Program-made: the position numbers and the translations under genes | Shown here: positions 1 to 9,416 of the stretch, one piece after another | Layout of the letters: each line of letters opens with the position of its first letter | How positions within the stretch are numbered: position 1 is the stretch's first letter | Notes under the pieces: generated by a model | What the model saw: the letters and a program-made list of their open reading frames with translations, nothing else | The model's database searches: none | Told to the model about the DNA's origin: nothing | Assembly (NCBI GenBank): GCA_021775805.1 | Contig: JAJFHD010000042.1 | Coordinates: 1 to 33,915 of the forward strand | DNA length: 33,915 nucleotides | Origin: Alphaproteobacteria bacterium | GTDB lineage: Bacteria > Pseudomonadota > Alphaproteobacteria > Rhizobiales > JAJFHC01 | Direction of reading: 5' to 3'

Positions 1-182
1 TACTCTGCAACCCATATGGAGCCGTGGGTGGTAGCAGGCAACTGCCAAATCAACATTTCCCGGATCGGTTTACTGCTTGGCATGAGAATGGCGTGTCTGC
101 TTCCTCTTGTGCGAACGTTTGCGGTCGCTTTGTCCAAGAGCATCCATTCGGATAGGGTTACCGAACGTACGCCTTGGGCCAT
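1..182 (-). CDS. Partial hypothetical ORF running off the left edge
   Basis: Reading leftward from an ATG at 182 gives 60 codons without a stop before the window ends. A weak GAGAAG Shine-Dalgarno-like stretch lies about 7 nt before the ATG, and a promoter-like pair lies further upstream. I recognise no motif. The codons (AGA, AGT, GTA, ATA, TTG) are unlike the GC-rich usage of neighbouring genes, so this could be a chance opening or transferred DNA. An overlapping plus-strand opening at 16-219 is no more convincing. Confidence 0.22.
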   Translation of the reverse strand, partial: MAQGVRSVTLSEWMLLDKATANVRTRGSRHAILMPSSKPIREMLIWQLPATTHGSIWVAE

Positions 183-206
183 GAATCTGCTTCTCGATCA
201 CGGGGA

Positions 207-235
207 ATTTCAAGGGTGAAGCAGGCGGGTGTCAA
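207..235 (-). promoter_or_regulatory. Possible sigma70-like promoter facing left
   Basis: The minus strand has a perfect -35 TTGACA (230-235), a 17-nt spacer and a weaker -10 TGAAAT (207-212). It sits 25 bp upstream of the ATG of the left-edge ORF and 139 bp past the rfbD stop. Nothing else recognisable was seen in 183-373. Confidence 0.33.
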
Positions 236-373
236 CAACAGGATCACTTGGCGGCCCCCTCCAAACGTTTTGCCGTAGCCTTCAATCCGTCAATTTCCGG
301 CGTATTGCCATGGGCACCGCGTTGGCTAACGCGCGCAAACACGGCAGGCACCATCGTTCGACGGAACAGCCTA

Positions 374-1261
374 TCACCGCTCGGCGAGCAGTTGGCCGAC
401 GCAGTCGCGGAGACTGTCGTGCCGGGCGGCCATGGCGAGGCCGAAGGCCTGTTCGAGCTTTGAGCTGTCGAGGCTTGCATTGGCAAGCCTTGGTGCCGGT
501 GTCGGGTAGCTGCCGCTCGAGATCCCCCTGATCTGTGCGGTGGGTCCCCCGAGCTCGCCGGAAACCTGCAGAATGTCGCGGGCGAATTCGCACCACGTGA
601 CGGCCTGGCGGCTGGCAACGTGATAGGTGCCCCAGGGGACAGTGCCGGTGTCTCCGGCAAGCCGTGCCGCAATTTCCAGAATGATGGCTGCGAGATGCGG
701 CGCGTAGGTCGGCGTGCCGGCCTGATCGTCGACCACGTCAATCGTGTCGTGGGACGCGGCCTGATCGAGTATGCTCTTGACGAAGTTGCGGCCATGGGCG
801 CTGAAGACCCATGACGTGCGCAAAATGACATGCCTTGGGTTGACGGCGGCGACCGCGCGTTCGCCTTCAAGCTTGGAACGGCCGTAAACGCTTCTGGGGG
901 CCGGCGCGTCGTCCTCGGTGTAGGCACCCTGCTTGCGGCCGTCGAACACGTAGCCGGTCGACAGGTGAATCACCGGAATACCCTTGCGTGCGGCCACAGC
1001 GGCAAACGCCTCGGCACCGGCATGGTTCATCTGGAAGGCGGTTTCCGATTCCTGTTCGGCGGCATCGACATCGGTGTAGGCGGCAGTATTGATAAGAACA
1101 TCGGGCTTTGCTTCGAGCATCGCGCCACGCATGTTCACCGGCCGGCATAGTTCAAGGGCGGCGCGGCCGATCGACAGCGTCGAAACATCGTCGCGGGCAG
1201 GTGCGAGTTCGACCAGGGCACGGGCGATCTGCCCGTGCCAACCTGCAATCAATAGGCGCAT
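374..1261 (-). CDS. rfbD: dTDP-4-dehydrorhamnose reductase (RmlD/RfbD family)
   Basis: A 295-residue SDR-fold protein of the family that reduces dTDP-4-dehydro-L-rhamnose with NAD(P)H, the last step of dTDP-L-rhamnose synthesis. The N-terminus has the nucleotide-binding loop AGWHGQ in place of the usual GxxGQ. STGYVFDG stands where most members have STDYVFDG. The catalytic pair is present in SVYGRSKLEGE (Tyr-x3-Lys). I chose the ATG at 1261 because it follows the stop of the upstream efflux gene by 4 nt; a longer frame from 1327 would overlap that gene by 62 nt. The usual partners rfbA, rfbB and rfbC are absent nearby. Its place at the end of an RND efflux operon is odd. The family is clear; the exact sugar substrate is inferred. 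Confidence 0.88.
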   Translation of the reverse strand: MRLLIAGWHGQIARALVELAPARDDVSTLSIGRAALELCRPVNMRGAMLEAKPDVLINTAAYTDVDAAEQESETAFQMNHAGAEAFAAVAARKGIPVIHLSTGYVFDGRKQGAYTEDDAPAPRSVYGRSKLEGERAVAAVNPRHVILRTSWVFSAHGRNFVKSILDQAASHDTIDVVDDQAGTPTYAPHLAAIILEIAARLAGDTGTVPWGTYHVASRQAVTWCEFARDILQVSGELGGPTAQIRGISSGSYPTPAPRLANASLDSSKLEQAFGLAMAARHDSLRDCVGQLLAER

Positions 1262-1265
1262 GCTT

Positions 1266-4200
1266 TCACCTGAACTTCCGTCCGCCGTAAAGCACCCATG
1301 AATAGTAGCGTCGGAACAGGTTGGCAATATCCTGCTGAACGCCCAGACAGGCGGGAACGAGAATCAGGACCAGCACGGTGGCGACGCCCAGGCCAAAGAC
1401 CAGCGTGATCGCCATGGGCAGGAGGAACTGCGCCTGCAGGGAGCGCTCGAACATGAGCGGGAACAGGCCGCCAATAGTGGTCAACGACGTCAGCAGCACC
1501 GCGCGCAGGCGGTCCTGGGCGCCGCCGACGGCTGCGTCTTCTGCGGACTCGCCCTGCTCCATGCGCTCGGCGATCCGGCTTACCAGGATGATCGAATCGT
1601 TGACCAGAATGCCGGACAGGCCCAGCAAGGCAAACAGGCTCAGAATGGTCAGGGCGAAGCCCATCACCAGATGGCCCAGGATCGCACCGATGATGCCGAA
1701 GGGAATGATCAGCATGACCACAACCGGCTTGACGTAACTGCCGAACACCCAGGCCAGAATGATGTAAATCAGGACAAGAGCGACGTTCAGGCCAAGGAAC
1801 AGGTCGCGGAAACTCTCGCGGCGCTCCTGGTCGCGGCCGGCAAGCCGGAACTCGACACCGTGTTTGCGCGCAATCGCCAGCAGCGCGGTGGCGTTCAGTT
1901 CGGCCAAAATCGCGGTGCCGTCGGCCTGTGTGGGGTCGATGTCGGCTGTCACGGAGATCACCGTCTTACCCTCTTCACGCCGGATGACGGAAAAGCCGAC
2001 ACGCTCGCGCAAGCTTGCGACCTCCGACAGCGGCACCTCCTGGCCGGACGGGCTGCGCAAATGAAGCTCCCGCAGCGCCAGATAACCGCCGCTCGCGTCC
2101 GCTTCCTTGACCCGGATGGTGATCTCCTCGTCGTCGCGGGCGAAGCGCTTGGCAATCGCGCCTTCAAACGCATTGCGGACCTGGCGGGCGATTGTCTCGG
2201 TGGTGAACCCGAGGGCGCGGCCCTTGGCGGTGGATTCCAGTATGATTTCCTGTTTGCCGTAGGGCTGGTCGTCGGCGACCGCGGTGACGCCGGGATAGGC
2301 CGACAGCAGCCCGCGAACCTCAAGAGCCGCGGCCTTAAGGGCCGCCGGCGCGGCGTTTCGCAGTTTGATGTCGATGTCGCGGCCCGGCGGGCCGGCGCGG
2401 CGGCCGGAAATGGTGATGCGCTCGATACCGGGAATGCCCGGCAGAGCCTTTCGCCACGCTCCCGTGACGGCGCGCGTACGGATTGTGCGATCCTCGGCGG
2501 CGGTCAGTTCGACCTCCAGCCTGGCCAGGTTGTCGCCCGTGGTGCCACCTTGCTTGCCAAGGGTCGTGTAACTGGTGACGATCAGTCTTTCGCCGGTCTC
2601 GCCCACAAGCCGGCGCTCCGCCTGGCGCAACGCTTCACCAACCCGCGCCATCGCCTGCTCTGTCTGGGCGCGCGGCGTACCGGCGCCGAAGACCACGTTG
2701 GCATAGATGATTTCGGGCTCGGGCGAGGGAAAGAACTGAAATTTCACACGGCCGCCGACGATCAGCCCGACCGAGATCACCAGCAGTCCGAGCGCGGCGG
2801 CGACCGTGGTATAGCGCCAGCGATAGCACAGATGCGCGAGCCGGCGGAACGGACCATCGCGGAACCGGAAGAACCGCTGGTCGAACCAGATGCGAAACCG
2901 GCCAAAGCCGCGAGCGATTCCGCCCAGACCCGGCAACGGTGGCTTTTGGGAGGCCGCCAGGCCGTGACTGAGATGGCCGGGCAGGATCAGGAAACATTCA
3001 ATCAGGCTTGCGATCAGGACCGCAACGACCACAAGTGGCAACGCAATGACGACATCGCCGATTCGGCCGGAGACCAGCAACAGGGGCATGAAGGCGACCA
3101 GGGTAGTGAGGGTCGCGGCAACGACGGGGACGAACATGCGGCCGGCGCCGCGTTCGGCGGCTTCCACCGGCGAGTCGCCCAGGGCACTTCTGGTCGCGGC
3201 GTGTTCGCCGACAACGATGGCATCGTCGACGATGATTCCTAAGGTCAGAATGAGAGCGAACAGGGAGATCATGTTGATCGACTGGCCGGTCGCCCACATG
3301 ACCGCAAGAGTTGCCATCAGCGCCACTGGAATGCCGGCGGCCACCCAGAAGGCGACGCGGCCATTGAGGAACACGAACAAAACGACCAGGACAATGGCCA
3401 TACCGCCTAACCCGTTCTTGAGCAGCAGGTTGATCCGCTGGGTGACACGGTTGGCCCGGACATCATACTTCTGAACCTTCAGGGACGGAGGCAGCGTCGG
3501 TAAAACCTGCGCCAGGTATCGGTCCAGCTTTTCTGCCACGTCGAGCGTATCGGCGGCAGCCGACCTCTGGACATTCAGCTTGATCGCGCGGATACCGTCC
3601 TGCCGGCCTTCCGGGGCATCACGGTCAAAACGTCGCTCGACCACGGCGATATCCCGGACCATGATCTTTTCACCGTTCGCCAGCGCCTTGACCTCGATGC
3701 GCGCAATCGCCTCTGGTGTTTCCGCGAGGCCAACCGAGCGAAGCTGTCGGTCGATCGGCCCCTCGAGCGTGCCCGAGGGCAGATCCTGGCTCAGGTCCGC
3801 AATCCTTTGCGCAACGTCGGAGACCGTCAGGTCAAAGCGGCGAAGTTCGCCCCGCCGGACAGTCGCCCAGATTTCCTCGTCACGGGCGCCGTCGAGCACC
3901 ACCCGGTCGATGCCGGCGTCGAGCAGGCCGTCGCGCAGGGTCTTGGCATAATCCTTCAGGGCTGCTTCACTGAAGTCTCCAGAGACGACAAGGCTGGCAA
4001 CGCCCTCGTAGAAGGCCACCCTTGTGACAACCGGGCGTTCTGAATCCTCCGGCAGTGTGGTTACCCGGCCGACCGCCGATTCCACATCCGACAATGCCTT
4101 GTCCATATTGGCATTCGACTCGAAATCGATTGAAATCGAGGCGCTGCCCTCGCGGCTCGACGAGGTGATCTCATCGAGGCCGTCTAGAAACCGCAGTTCG

Positions 4201-4427
4201 GGTTCAAGGGCTTCGAGAATGTTGGCCTGAACATCTTCCGCCGATGCGCCGGGCCAGGCCACACCGACGGTGATCTTGGGGACTTCGAGGGTCGGGAAGA
4301 ACTGACGGTTCAACTGCGACAGGGCAAACACGCCCATCAGCACCATGATCGCGGCGAGCAGGTTGGCGGCATTGGGGTGGCGGACAAACAGGCGGATCAG
4401 GGGCGATGCTCGATTGGCGTCAGCCAT
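1266..4427 (-). CDS. RND efflux transporter permease (HAE1/AcrB-like)
   Basis: A 1053-residue inner-membrane proton antiporter of the RND superfamily, the normal length for the family. It has an N-terminal membrane segment (LLAAIMVLMGVFAL), a first periplasmic domain beginning FFPTLEVPKITV, and the repeated 12-helix plan with a second large loop in the middle. The TM4 proton-relay pair is present in GIIVDDAIVV. The TM10 region reads LVNDSIILV, without the lysine found there in AcrB, which is common in relatives outside the AcrB clade. The ATG lies 2 nt after the stop of the adaptor gene, so the two are translated as a unit. No outer-membrane channel gene is present in the window, so a TolC-like partner must be elsewhere. 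The substrate cannot be told from sequence; drugs, detergents or lipids are all possible. Confidence 0.95.
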   Translation of the reverse strand: MADANRASPLIRLFVRHPNAANLLAAIMVLMGVFALSQLNRQFFPTLEVPKITVGVAWPGASAEDVQANILEALEPELRFLDGLDEITSSSREGSASISIDFESNANMDKALSDVESAVGRVTTLPEDSERPVVTRVAFYEGVASLVVSGDFSEAALKDYAKTLRDGLLDAGIDRVVLDGARDEEIWATVRRGELRRFDLTVSDVAQRIADLSQDLPSGTLEGPIDRQLRSVGLAETPEAIARIEVKALANGEKIMVRDIAVVERRFDRDAPEGRQDGIRAIKLNVQRSAAADTLDVAEKLDRYLAQVLPTLPPSLKVQKYDVRANRVTQRINLLLKNGLGGMAIVLVVLFVFLNGRVAFWVAAGIPVALMATLAVMWATGQSINMISLFALILTLGIIVDDAIVVGEHAATRSALGDSPVEAAERGAGRMFVPVVAATLTTLVAFMPLLLVSGRIGDVVIALPLVVVAVLIASLIECFLILPGHLSHGLAASQKPPLPGLGGIARGFGRFRIWFDQRFFRFRDGPFRRLAHLCYRWRYTTVAAALGLLVISVGLIVGGRVKFQFFPSPEPEIIYANVVFGAGTPRAQTEQAMARVGEALRQAERRLVGETGERLIVTSYTTLGKQGGTTGDNLARLEVELTAAEDRTIRTRAVTGAWRKALPGIPGIERITISGRRAGPPGRDIDIKLRNAAPAALKAAALEVRGLLSAYPGVTAVADDQPYGKQEIILESTAKGRALGFTTETIARQVRNAFEGAIAKRFARDDEEITIRVKEADASGGYLALRELHLRSPSGQEVPLSEVASLRERVGFSVIRREEGKTVISVTADIDPTQADGTAILAELNATALLAIARKHGVEFRLAGRDQERRESFRDLFLGLNVALVLIYIILAWVFGSYVKPVVVMLIIPFGIIGAILGHLVMGFALTILSLFALLGLSGILVNDSIILVSRIAERMEQGESAEDAAVGGAQDRLRAVLLTSLTTIGGLFPLMFERSLQAQFLLPMAITLVFGLGVATVLVLILVPACLGVQQDIANLFRRYYSWVLYGGRKFR

Positions 4428-4429
4428 GG

Positions 4430-5734
4430 TCAGCGGACCTCGACCCTGAGGCCGCTGCCGATCTCGGATATCCGTGTGGTCAGAATCTGTTCGCCGGCGG
4501 CCAGATCGCCACGCACCAGAATGTCCTCTCCGGCATAACCGGTGAGCGTGACCTTTCGCTCAGCGAGGCGTCCGTCGGAAATCACGTAAATCCTGTCGCC
4601 ACCGTAAAGGGCGGTTTCCGGCAACCGGGCGACGTTGCGGAAAGTCCGGTCTTTCATATGGATTTCCACGAAACTGCCGACCCTGAGCGGGACCTTGTTG
4701 CCGGAGGCGGCGACACGGGCATAGATCTCCACGCCGCCGGAGGCGGCAGAGACTTCCGCGCCTACCCGCTCGACCACGGCATCATACTCAATGGCGGTGT
4801 CGCCGGCGCGCCAGAACACGCGCAGCTTGCGACCGATCACGCTGCCCTCTTCGGTCACCAGCCGGCCATACTGGGCATCGGACAGGTTGAATTTCACATC
4901 CACCCGGTCGCGGTCGATCAACACGGCGACGGCGTCATTGACACCGACTTTGCGGCCGACTTCCGCGTTGAGCGCGCTGACATAGCCGTCGAACGGGGCG
5001 ACCAGCGTGGTATCGCCCAGGTTTCGATGCGCCCAGGCCACGGCATTTTGCAGCCGCGCGATGGCAGCCCGGTTCTGCTCGACCCTGGCCTTTTCAATGG
5101 CAATGCTGCTCTGCCTCTGGCGCACCGCCTGTTCGCGCTGCGACACGATGATCTGCCGGTCATCGACGGATTTCTGGGACAACAGGCCCTGCTTGCGCAG
5201 GGGCCTTGCCCGCTTGAGATCCGTCTGGGCCAGAACCAGCTGGCGGCGGGCCTCGTCGAGCTGGCTCTCCTCCAACCCGACACGGGCCTGCTGCTCCGTC
5301 AGTTTGGCGTTGGCTTCGTTGAGATTGGCCCGGGCCTCAACGAGCTGGGTCTCGAACTCGAACGTATCCAGTTCGATCAGGAGGTCGCCGCGCGAGACCT
5401 CTCCACCCTCGCGAAATCCCTCGCCCGTGGTCCTGATTTCACCGGAGACCAGTGCGCGCAATTCGACCCGCCGGCCCGACGTCGCCTGACCGAAGAGTTT
5501 CAGGACCGGCTTCAGATCGCTGAACACCGCATTCGTGCTTGCCACCGACCAGACGCGTTCCTGGGGAGGGCGCTTGGTTACCTGTGGCTTGGTTTTTGCC
5601 AGGAAGACAAAAGCTGCAACCGCGGCAGTCAGGACGAGCACGGGAAGAACGATCAAGGATACAAAGCGCAGGGCGCTTGGCCTCGGTGTCGTCAGACCTG
5701 TAGCAAATTCTTCCGGATCAACCAGTTTCATCAT
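4430..5734 (-). CDS. RND efflux periplasmic adaptor (membrane fusion protein)
   Basis: A 434-residue HlyD/AcrA-type adaptor that links the RND permease to an outer-membrane channel. A single N-terminal membrane anchor lies at about residues 24-46, with no lipobox. Then come a split lipoyl half (RALVSGEIRTTGEGFREGGEVSRGD), a long alpha-hairpin rich in Glu, Gln, Arg and Ala (about 120-215, coiled coil), the second lipoyl half (TTLVAPFDGYVSAL) and beta-barrel domains ending in GEQILTTRISEIGSGLRVEVR. The first ATG overlaps the stop of a small upstream ORF in an ATGA arrangement, and the permease starts 2 nt after its stop. The permease is its certain partner. Confidence 0.93.
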   Translation of the reverse strand: MMKLVDPEEFATGLTTPRPSALRFVSLIVLPVLVLTAAVAAFVFLAKTKPQVTKRPPQERVWSVASTNAVFSDLKPVLKLFGQATSGRRVELRALVSGEIRTTGEGFREGGEVSRGDLLIELDTFEFETQLVEARANLNEANAKLTEQQARVGLEESQLDEARRQLVLAQTDLKRARPLRKQGLLSQKSVDDRQIIVSQREQAVRQRQSSIAIEKARVEQNRAAIARLQNAVAWAHRNLGDTTLVAPFDGYVSALNAEVGRKVGVNDAVAVLIDRDRVDVKFNLSDAQYGRLVTEEGSVIGRKLRVFWRAGDTAIEYDAVVERVGAEVSAASGGVEIYARVAASGNKVPLRVGSFVEIHMKDRTFRNVARLPETALYGGDRIYVISDGRLAERKVTLTGYAGEDILVRGDLAAGEQILTTRISEIGSGLRVEVR

Positions 5735-5991
5735 TCCAGCAATTTAACCGCCGTCCATAAAAGCCACTTCGAACGGCCCCTGTCCCATGTTGTCAAAAGC
5801 GCTTCGGGACTGGCTTTCCCTTGACTGTCTTCGGCTGCACTCACCATCATAACATTACGCAGTCGAGAACCGGTCAGATCAATTGAAAGACCGTAAATGT
5901 GCAGATCGCCGATTGACCGGGCCACTCCGGTCTCTAATATGCGCTCGGTTTCTGACCGGGACAAGGCAGGGCCGTGATTTATCCGGATCAA
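5731..5991 (-). CDS. Small hypothetical ORF coupled to the efflux adaptor
   Basis: An 86-codon frame with a TTG start at 5991. Its TGA overlaps the adaptor ATG as ATGA, a typical sign of translational coupling. I recognise no domain, signal peptide or membrane segment; the C-terminus reads WLLWTAVKLLE. It fills most of the gap between the divergent argE and efflux genes, where a promoter would be expected, so it may be a non-coding leader whose open frame is chance. An internal GTG/ATG near LRNVMMVSAAED could give a shorter product of about 43 residues. Confidence 0.33.
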   Translation of the reverse strand: MIRINHGPALSRSETERILETGVARSIGDLHIYGLSIDLTGSRLRNVMMVSAAEDSQGKASPEALLTTWDRGRSKWLLWTAVKLLE

Positions 5992-6020
5992 CCATGTCCC
6001 TGAGCACAGACAGGAAATTC

Positions 6021-7181
6021 ATGACCGCACCGCAATACACGCCCCGCGAAATGATCGAAAAACTGATTTCGTTCGACACCACCAGCCATTTGTCAAACCT
6101 GCCCATGATGGATTTCATCCGGGACTATCTCTCCGCTCATGGTGTCAGCTCGACATATGTTTCGAACGACGACGGCACCAAGGCCAATCTCTACGCCACG
6201 ATCGGCCCCGACATTGCCGGCGGCATCGTGCTGTCCGGCCACACCGACGTGGTCCCGATCGCCGGCCAGGACTGGACCAGCGATCCCTTCACGGTGGCCG
6301 AGCGCGACGGCAAGCTGTTCGGGCGCGGCACCAGCGACATGAAATCCTACATCGCCATTGCTTTGGCGCTGGTGCCGGAATTCGTCGCCAGGCCGCTCAA
6401 GATCCCGGTGCATTTCGCTTTTTCCTATGACGAGGAGATCGGTTGCCTGGGCGTGCGTCCGCTGGTCAGGAAAATCGCCGACGACTTTCCCCTGCCCCGG
6501 ATCGTGATTGTCGGCGAGCCGACCAACATGACCGTGGTCAACGCCCACAAGAGCGGATACCGCTTTACCACTGAAGTGACCGGCCTGGAGGGTCACTCCA
6601 GTGCGACCCAGCAGGGTGTCAACGCGATCATGTATGCCGGTGAGATGATCGTCGAGATCAACAGGATCGAACAGGAGATGCGCGAAAGAGGCGATCCGTC
6701 AGGACGGTTCAATCCGCCCTATACGACAGTCCATATCGGCATGATCGAAGGCGGCACGGGCACCAACATCATCCCCAAGACCTGCCGATTTACCTGGGAG
6801 TTCAGGGGACTGCCCGGCATCGACGACACCGAAATTCCCAGCCGGGTCGACCGCTTCGCCCAGGAGAACCTCGTGCCGAAAATGCATGCGGTGTCCAAGG
6901 AGACCGGCATCACCACCACATTCGGCAGCAGCATTCCGGCATTTGCTCCCGAAGACGGTTCGCCGGCGGAAACCCTGGTCAAGGCGCTGGCACGGCAGAA
7001 CGACACCTATGCGGTGTCCTACGGAACCGAGGCCGGGTTCTTCCAGGCCGCCGACATGGCCGCGGTCATCTGCGGGCCCGGCGACATCGAACAGGCGCAC
7101 AAGCCGGACGAGTTCATCACCCTGTCCCAGGTTGACTCCTGCGTCGGCTTCATGCGCCGCCTGATCGATCACGTGCGATAG
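6021..7181 (+). CDS. argE: Acetylornithine deacetylase (M20 peptidase family)
   Basis: A 386-residue cytoplasmic metallohydrolase that removes the acetyl group from N2-acetylornithine to give ornithine. The M20 signature is visible: LSGHTDVVP with His74 and Asp76, the bridging Asp106 in GTSDMKS, and the catalytic Glu138-Glu139 pair in SYDEEIGCLG. The dimerisation domain follows around HKSGYRFTTEVTGLEGHSS, and the ending CGPGDIEQAHKPDEF carries the last metal ligand region. I chose the ATG at 6021 because AGGAA lies 6 nt before it; longer frames from 5883 or 5994 have no ribosome site and would add a non-homologous head. It is divergent from the efflux operon and converges on hslO. N-succinyl-diaminopimelate desuccinylase is the main alternative, but the arg neighbours favour ArgE. 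Confidence 0.92.
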   Translation: MTAPQYTPREMIEKLISFDTTSHLSNLPMMDFIRDYLSAHGVSSTYVSNDDGTKANLYATIGPDIAGGIVLSGHTDVVPIAGQDWTSDPFTVAERDGKLFGRGTSDMKSYIAIALALVPEFVARPLKIPVHFAFSYDEEIGCLGVRPLVRKIADDFPLPRIVIVGEPTNMTVVNAHKSGYRFTTEVTGLEGHSSATQQGVNAIMYAGEMIVEINRIEQEMRERGDPSGRFNPPYTTVHIGMIEGGTGTNIIPKTCRFTWEFRGLPGIDDTEIPSRVDRFAQENLVPKMHAVSKETGITTTFGSSIPAFAPEDGSPAETLVKALARQNDTYAVSYGTEAGFFQAADMAAVICGPGDIEQAHKPDEFITLSQVDSCVGFMRRLIDHVR

Positions 7182-7268
7182 GGCGTGTCGCGATTTATCG
7201 AATTCATTCCTGAAGCTGATCGGCGTTGCACCACTTCAGATGTGGCTTTACCGCCCTTCATAATTGTC

Positions 7269-7342
7269 GTCCTCGGGCGTCGACACGAGGACCTCCGGCG
7301 CTGCAATTCTGGAGATGCACCTGTCAAGCACGTACATGACAG
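7269..7342. repeat. Two short hairpins between convergent argE and hslO
   Basis: The 235-bp space between the two convergent stops contains GTCCTCG (7269-7275) paired with CGAGGAC (7286-7292), and CTGTCA (7321-7326) paired with TGACAG (7337-7342), each with a 10-nt loop. Neither is followed by a T run on either strand, so they are weak terminator candidates at best. No gene was seen in 7182-7416. Confidence 0.35.
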
Positions 7343-7416
7343 TTCTTGAGGAGTTCGTGCAGCCTTAAGATCTGTTGATGAGTACGATCAAACGCGATGC
7401 GCTCAGATGTAAAACT

Positions 7417-8460
7417 TCAGGAATCCTCTGACGGCGCGCTGCCGGGTGCAAAATCGCCCGGGGTGAAGTCGTAACGCTGGTTGCAGAACTCGCAGGTGAC
7501 CCGGATGGCGCCGTCCTCGATCATGTCATCGCGTTCTTCATCCGAAAACTGACGGAGCATGGTTTCGATCCGTTCACGGGAACACCGGCACCTGTGCTCG
7601 AGCCCATGGGCGGGGAACGCCTTGACGCCGTCTTCGTGATAGATCCGGTAGAGCAACCGTTCGGAGCTGAGCATGGGATCGAGCAGTTCGTGGTCTTCCA
7701 CCGACTTCAACAGGACCCGCGCACGGTTCCAGCGGTCGTCTTCCAGAACCGGATCGGGAATGTCGACACCTTCAGGGATGTCGCCCGGATGAAGGTCGGG
7801 CTGGCGGACGCCGCCGTCATCGGGAAGGTACTGAACCATGATACCGCCGGCGCGCCAGCGCGCCCGATGATCGCCTTCTCCGGCGGTAAAGATCGGGGCT
7901 GCGGCAAGCCGGATTTCGGTCGGGATCTGTTCGGATTGCTGAAAATAGACATGGGCTGCCTCTTCCAGGGTCATGTCCTCCAGGGGAACAACGCCCTGGT
8001 AACGGTCCTTCATGGTGGCCTGGTCAATCGTCATCGCAAGATAGCCGTCGCCCAGCAGGTCCTTGGGTGCGATTGTCTTTGTGGCTTCCAGCTCGGCCAG
8101 CCGGTCGGCGTCGAAATGGGCGTAGCCGCGCATGGCGTCCGGCGTGGCGTAATCGACGACCATCATGCCGACGGCACCGTCGGTCTTGGTCTGCAAGATG
8201 AATTTTCCCTCGAATTTCAGGGAAACGCCCAGCATCGCGGTCAAGGCAAGGGCTTCCCCCAGAAGGCGTGAAACCGGTTCCGGGTAGTCATGCTGTTCCA
8301 GAATTCGGGTTGCCACGTCGCCCAGTTTGACAATTCGGCCGCGCGCGCCCAGAGCCTCGATCTGGAAAGGCAACGCCAGGTCGTCGGGCGGCAGGGGCGA
8401 ACCGGCGGTATCGGCCGGTATGGGAGACTGTTGCGACACGTTGCGATCCGTTGCTTTCAT
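7417..8460 (-). CDS. hslO: Hsp33 redox-regulated chaperonin
   Basis: A 347-residue cytoplasmic holdase that is activated by oxidation and heat. The C-terminal redox switch is intact: HRCRCS and, 32 residues later, CEFC supply the four zinc-binding cysteines. The N-terminal body has the family sequences [19 protein letters not shown] and [10 protein letters not shown]. It is longer than the roughly 290-residue E. coli protein because of an N-terminal tail of about 30 residues and an insertion around [16 protein letters not shown]; extensions of this kind occur in alphaproteobacterial members as I recall them. The start at 8460 forms an ATGA overlap with the argF stop. The argF-hslO linkage is a familiar alphaproteobacterial arrangement. 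Longer starts (8484) lie inside argF and are not needed. Confidence 0.94.
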   Translation of the reverse strand: MKATDRNVSQQSPIPADTAGSPLPPDDLALPFQIEALGARGRIVKLGDVATRILEQHDYPEPVSRLLGEALALTAMLGVSLKFEGKFILQTKTDGAVGMMVVDYATPDAMRGYAHFDADRLAELEATKTIAPKDLLGDGYLAMTIDQATMKDRYQGVVPLEDMTLEEAAHVYFQQSEQIPTEIRLAAAPIFTAGEGDHRARWRAGGIMVQYLPDDGGVRQPDLHPGDIPEGVDIPDPVLEDDRWNRARVLLKSVEDHELLDPMLSSERLLYRIYHEDGVKAFPAHGLEHRCRCSRERIETMLRQFSDEERDDMIEDGAIRVTCEFCNQRYDFTPGDFAPGSAPSEDS

Positions 8461-9416
8461 TCCGTCCTGGATCCGTCCAGACACCAGGCAAGGATGCTCT
8501 TTTGAGCATGCAGCCGGTTTTCGGCCTCGTCAAACACAACCGATTGCGGGCCGTCAATCACATCGGCGGTAACCTCTTCGCCGCGGTGGGCCGGCAGACA
8601 GTGCATGAAGATCGCGTCCTGTGCGGCCTCCGACATCAGGCCGGCTGTCACCTGATAGGGCTTGAGCAGGTTGTGACGGGAGGCGGCGTCCGTGTCGCCC
8701 ATGGAAATCCAGGCATCAGTCACCACGCAATCGGCCCCCGACACCGCGTCGCGGGGATCGCGGTGAACCGTAACGTTGCCAGCGTGCGCGCGGGCCCAGT
8801 TCAGAACGTTTTCATCCACATCGAGCGCCTCTGGGCAGGCCAGGCGGAGTTCGAAACCAAGCCTGACGGCGGCGTGGATCCACGATACCGCGACGTTGTT
8901 GCCGTCGCCACACCAGGCGACGGTGCGCCCGGCGATTGTTCCCTTGTGTTCTTCGAACGTCATGATGTCGGCCATGATCTGGCAGGGATGCGACTTTGTC
9001 GTCAGGCCATTGACCACAGGGATCGTGGCATGTTCCGCCAGTTCCAGCAGACGGTCGTGGGAGGCTGCCCGGATCATGATGGCGTCGACATAACGCGACA
9101 GGACGCCGGCGGTGTCGGCAACCGATTCTCCGCGGCCGGTCTGCATGTCAGTGCCGCTCAGCAGAATGGTCTCGCCGCCGAGCTGGCGCATGGCCACATC
9201 GAACGACACCCGCGTACGCGTCGACTGACGCTCGAATATCATGGCCAGGAGCTTACCCTTGAGCGGGCGTCCGACGTCGGGGGCGCCTTGCGACTGACCG
9301 GCGCGTGCGGTTTTCATGTCCACGGCGTGGGCCAGCATGTCCCGGAGCGTCCCGGCATCAAACCCGTCGACGTCGAGAAAATGCTTCGGTGCGCTGTCGC
9401 GTGCCATGCCGGTCAT
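8457..9416 (-). CDS. argF: Ornithine carbamoyltransferase
   Basis: A 319-residue cytoplasmic enzyme joining ornithine and carbamoyl phosphate to make citrulline. The carbamoyl-phosphate loop STRTR is at about 65-69, and the ornithine-binding HCLP motif at 272-275. Other family sequences include [22 protein letters not shown] and the SMGDTDA loop. The ATG at 9416 overlaps the argD stop as ATGA. The alternative start at 9470 would lie 55 nt inside argD and adds a tail unlike the family. Its position between argD and hslO supports arginine synthesis rather than catabolism. Confidence 0.96.
   Translation of the reverse strand: MTGMARDSAPKHFLDVDGFDAGTLRDMLAHAVDMKTARAGQSQGAPDVGRPLKGKLLAMIFERQSTRTRVSFDVAMRQLGGETILLSGTDMQTGRGESVADTAGVLSRYVDAIMIRAASHDRLLELAEHATIPVVNGLTTKSHPCQIMADIMTFEEHKGTIAGRTVAWCGDGNNVAVSWIHAAVRLGFELRLACPEALDVDENVLNWARAHAGNVTVHRDPRDAVSGADCVVTDAWISMGDTDAASRHNLLKPYQVTAGLMSEAAQDAIFMHCLPAHRGEEVTADVIDGPQSVVFDEAENRLHAQKSILAWCLDGSRTE

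Noticed and set aside
244..354. Open frame downstream of rfbD on the minus strand, possible small protein or frameshifted rfbD tail
   Set aside because: rfbD ends normally for its family, and the 36-codon tail from an internal ATG has no ribosome site or recognised motif.
1671..3242. 523-codon plus-strand open frame
   Set aside because: It is antisense to the RND permease, whose motifs are certain. Its Asp/Gly/Gln-rich, motif-free translation is typical of the shadow frame of a GC-rich gene.
4406..5824. 472-codon plus-strand open frame
   Set aside because: It lies antisense to the efflux adaptor and has no recognisable domain or ribosome site.
7261..7345. Intrinsic terminators between argE and hslO
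   Set aside because: The hairpins have 10-nt loops and no T run on either strand, so I listed them only as short repeats.
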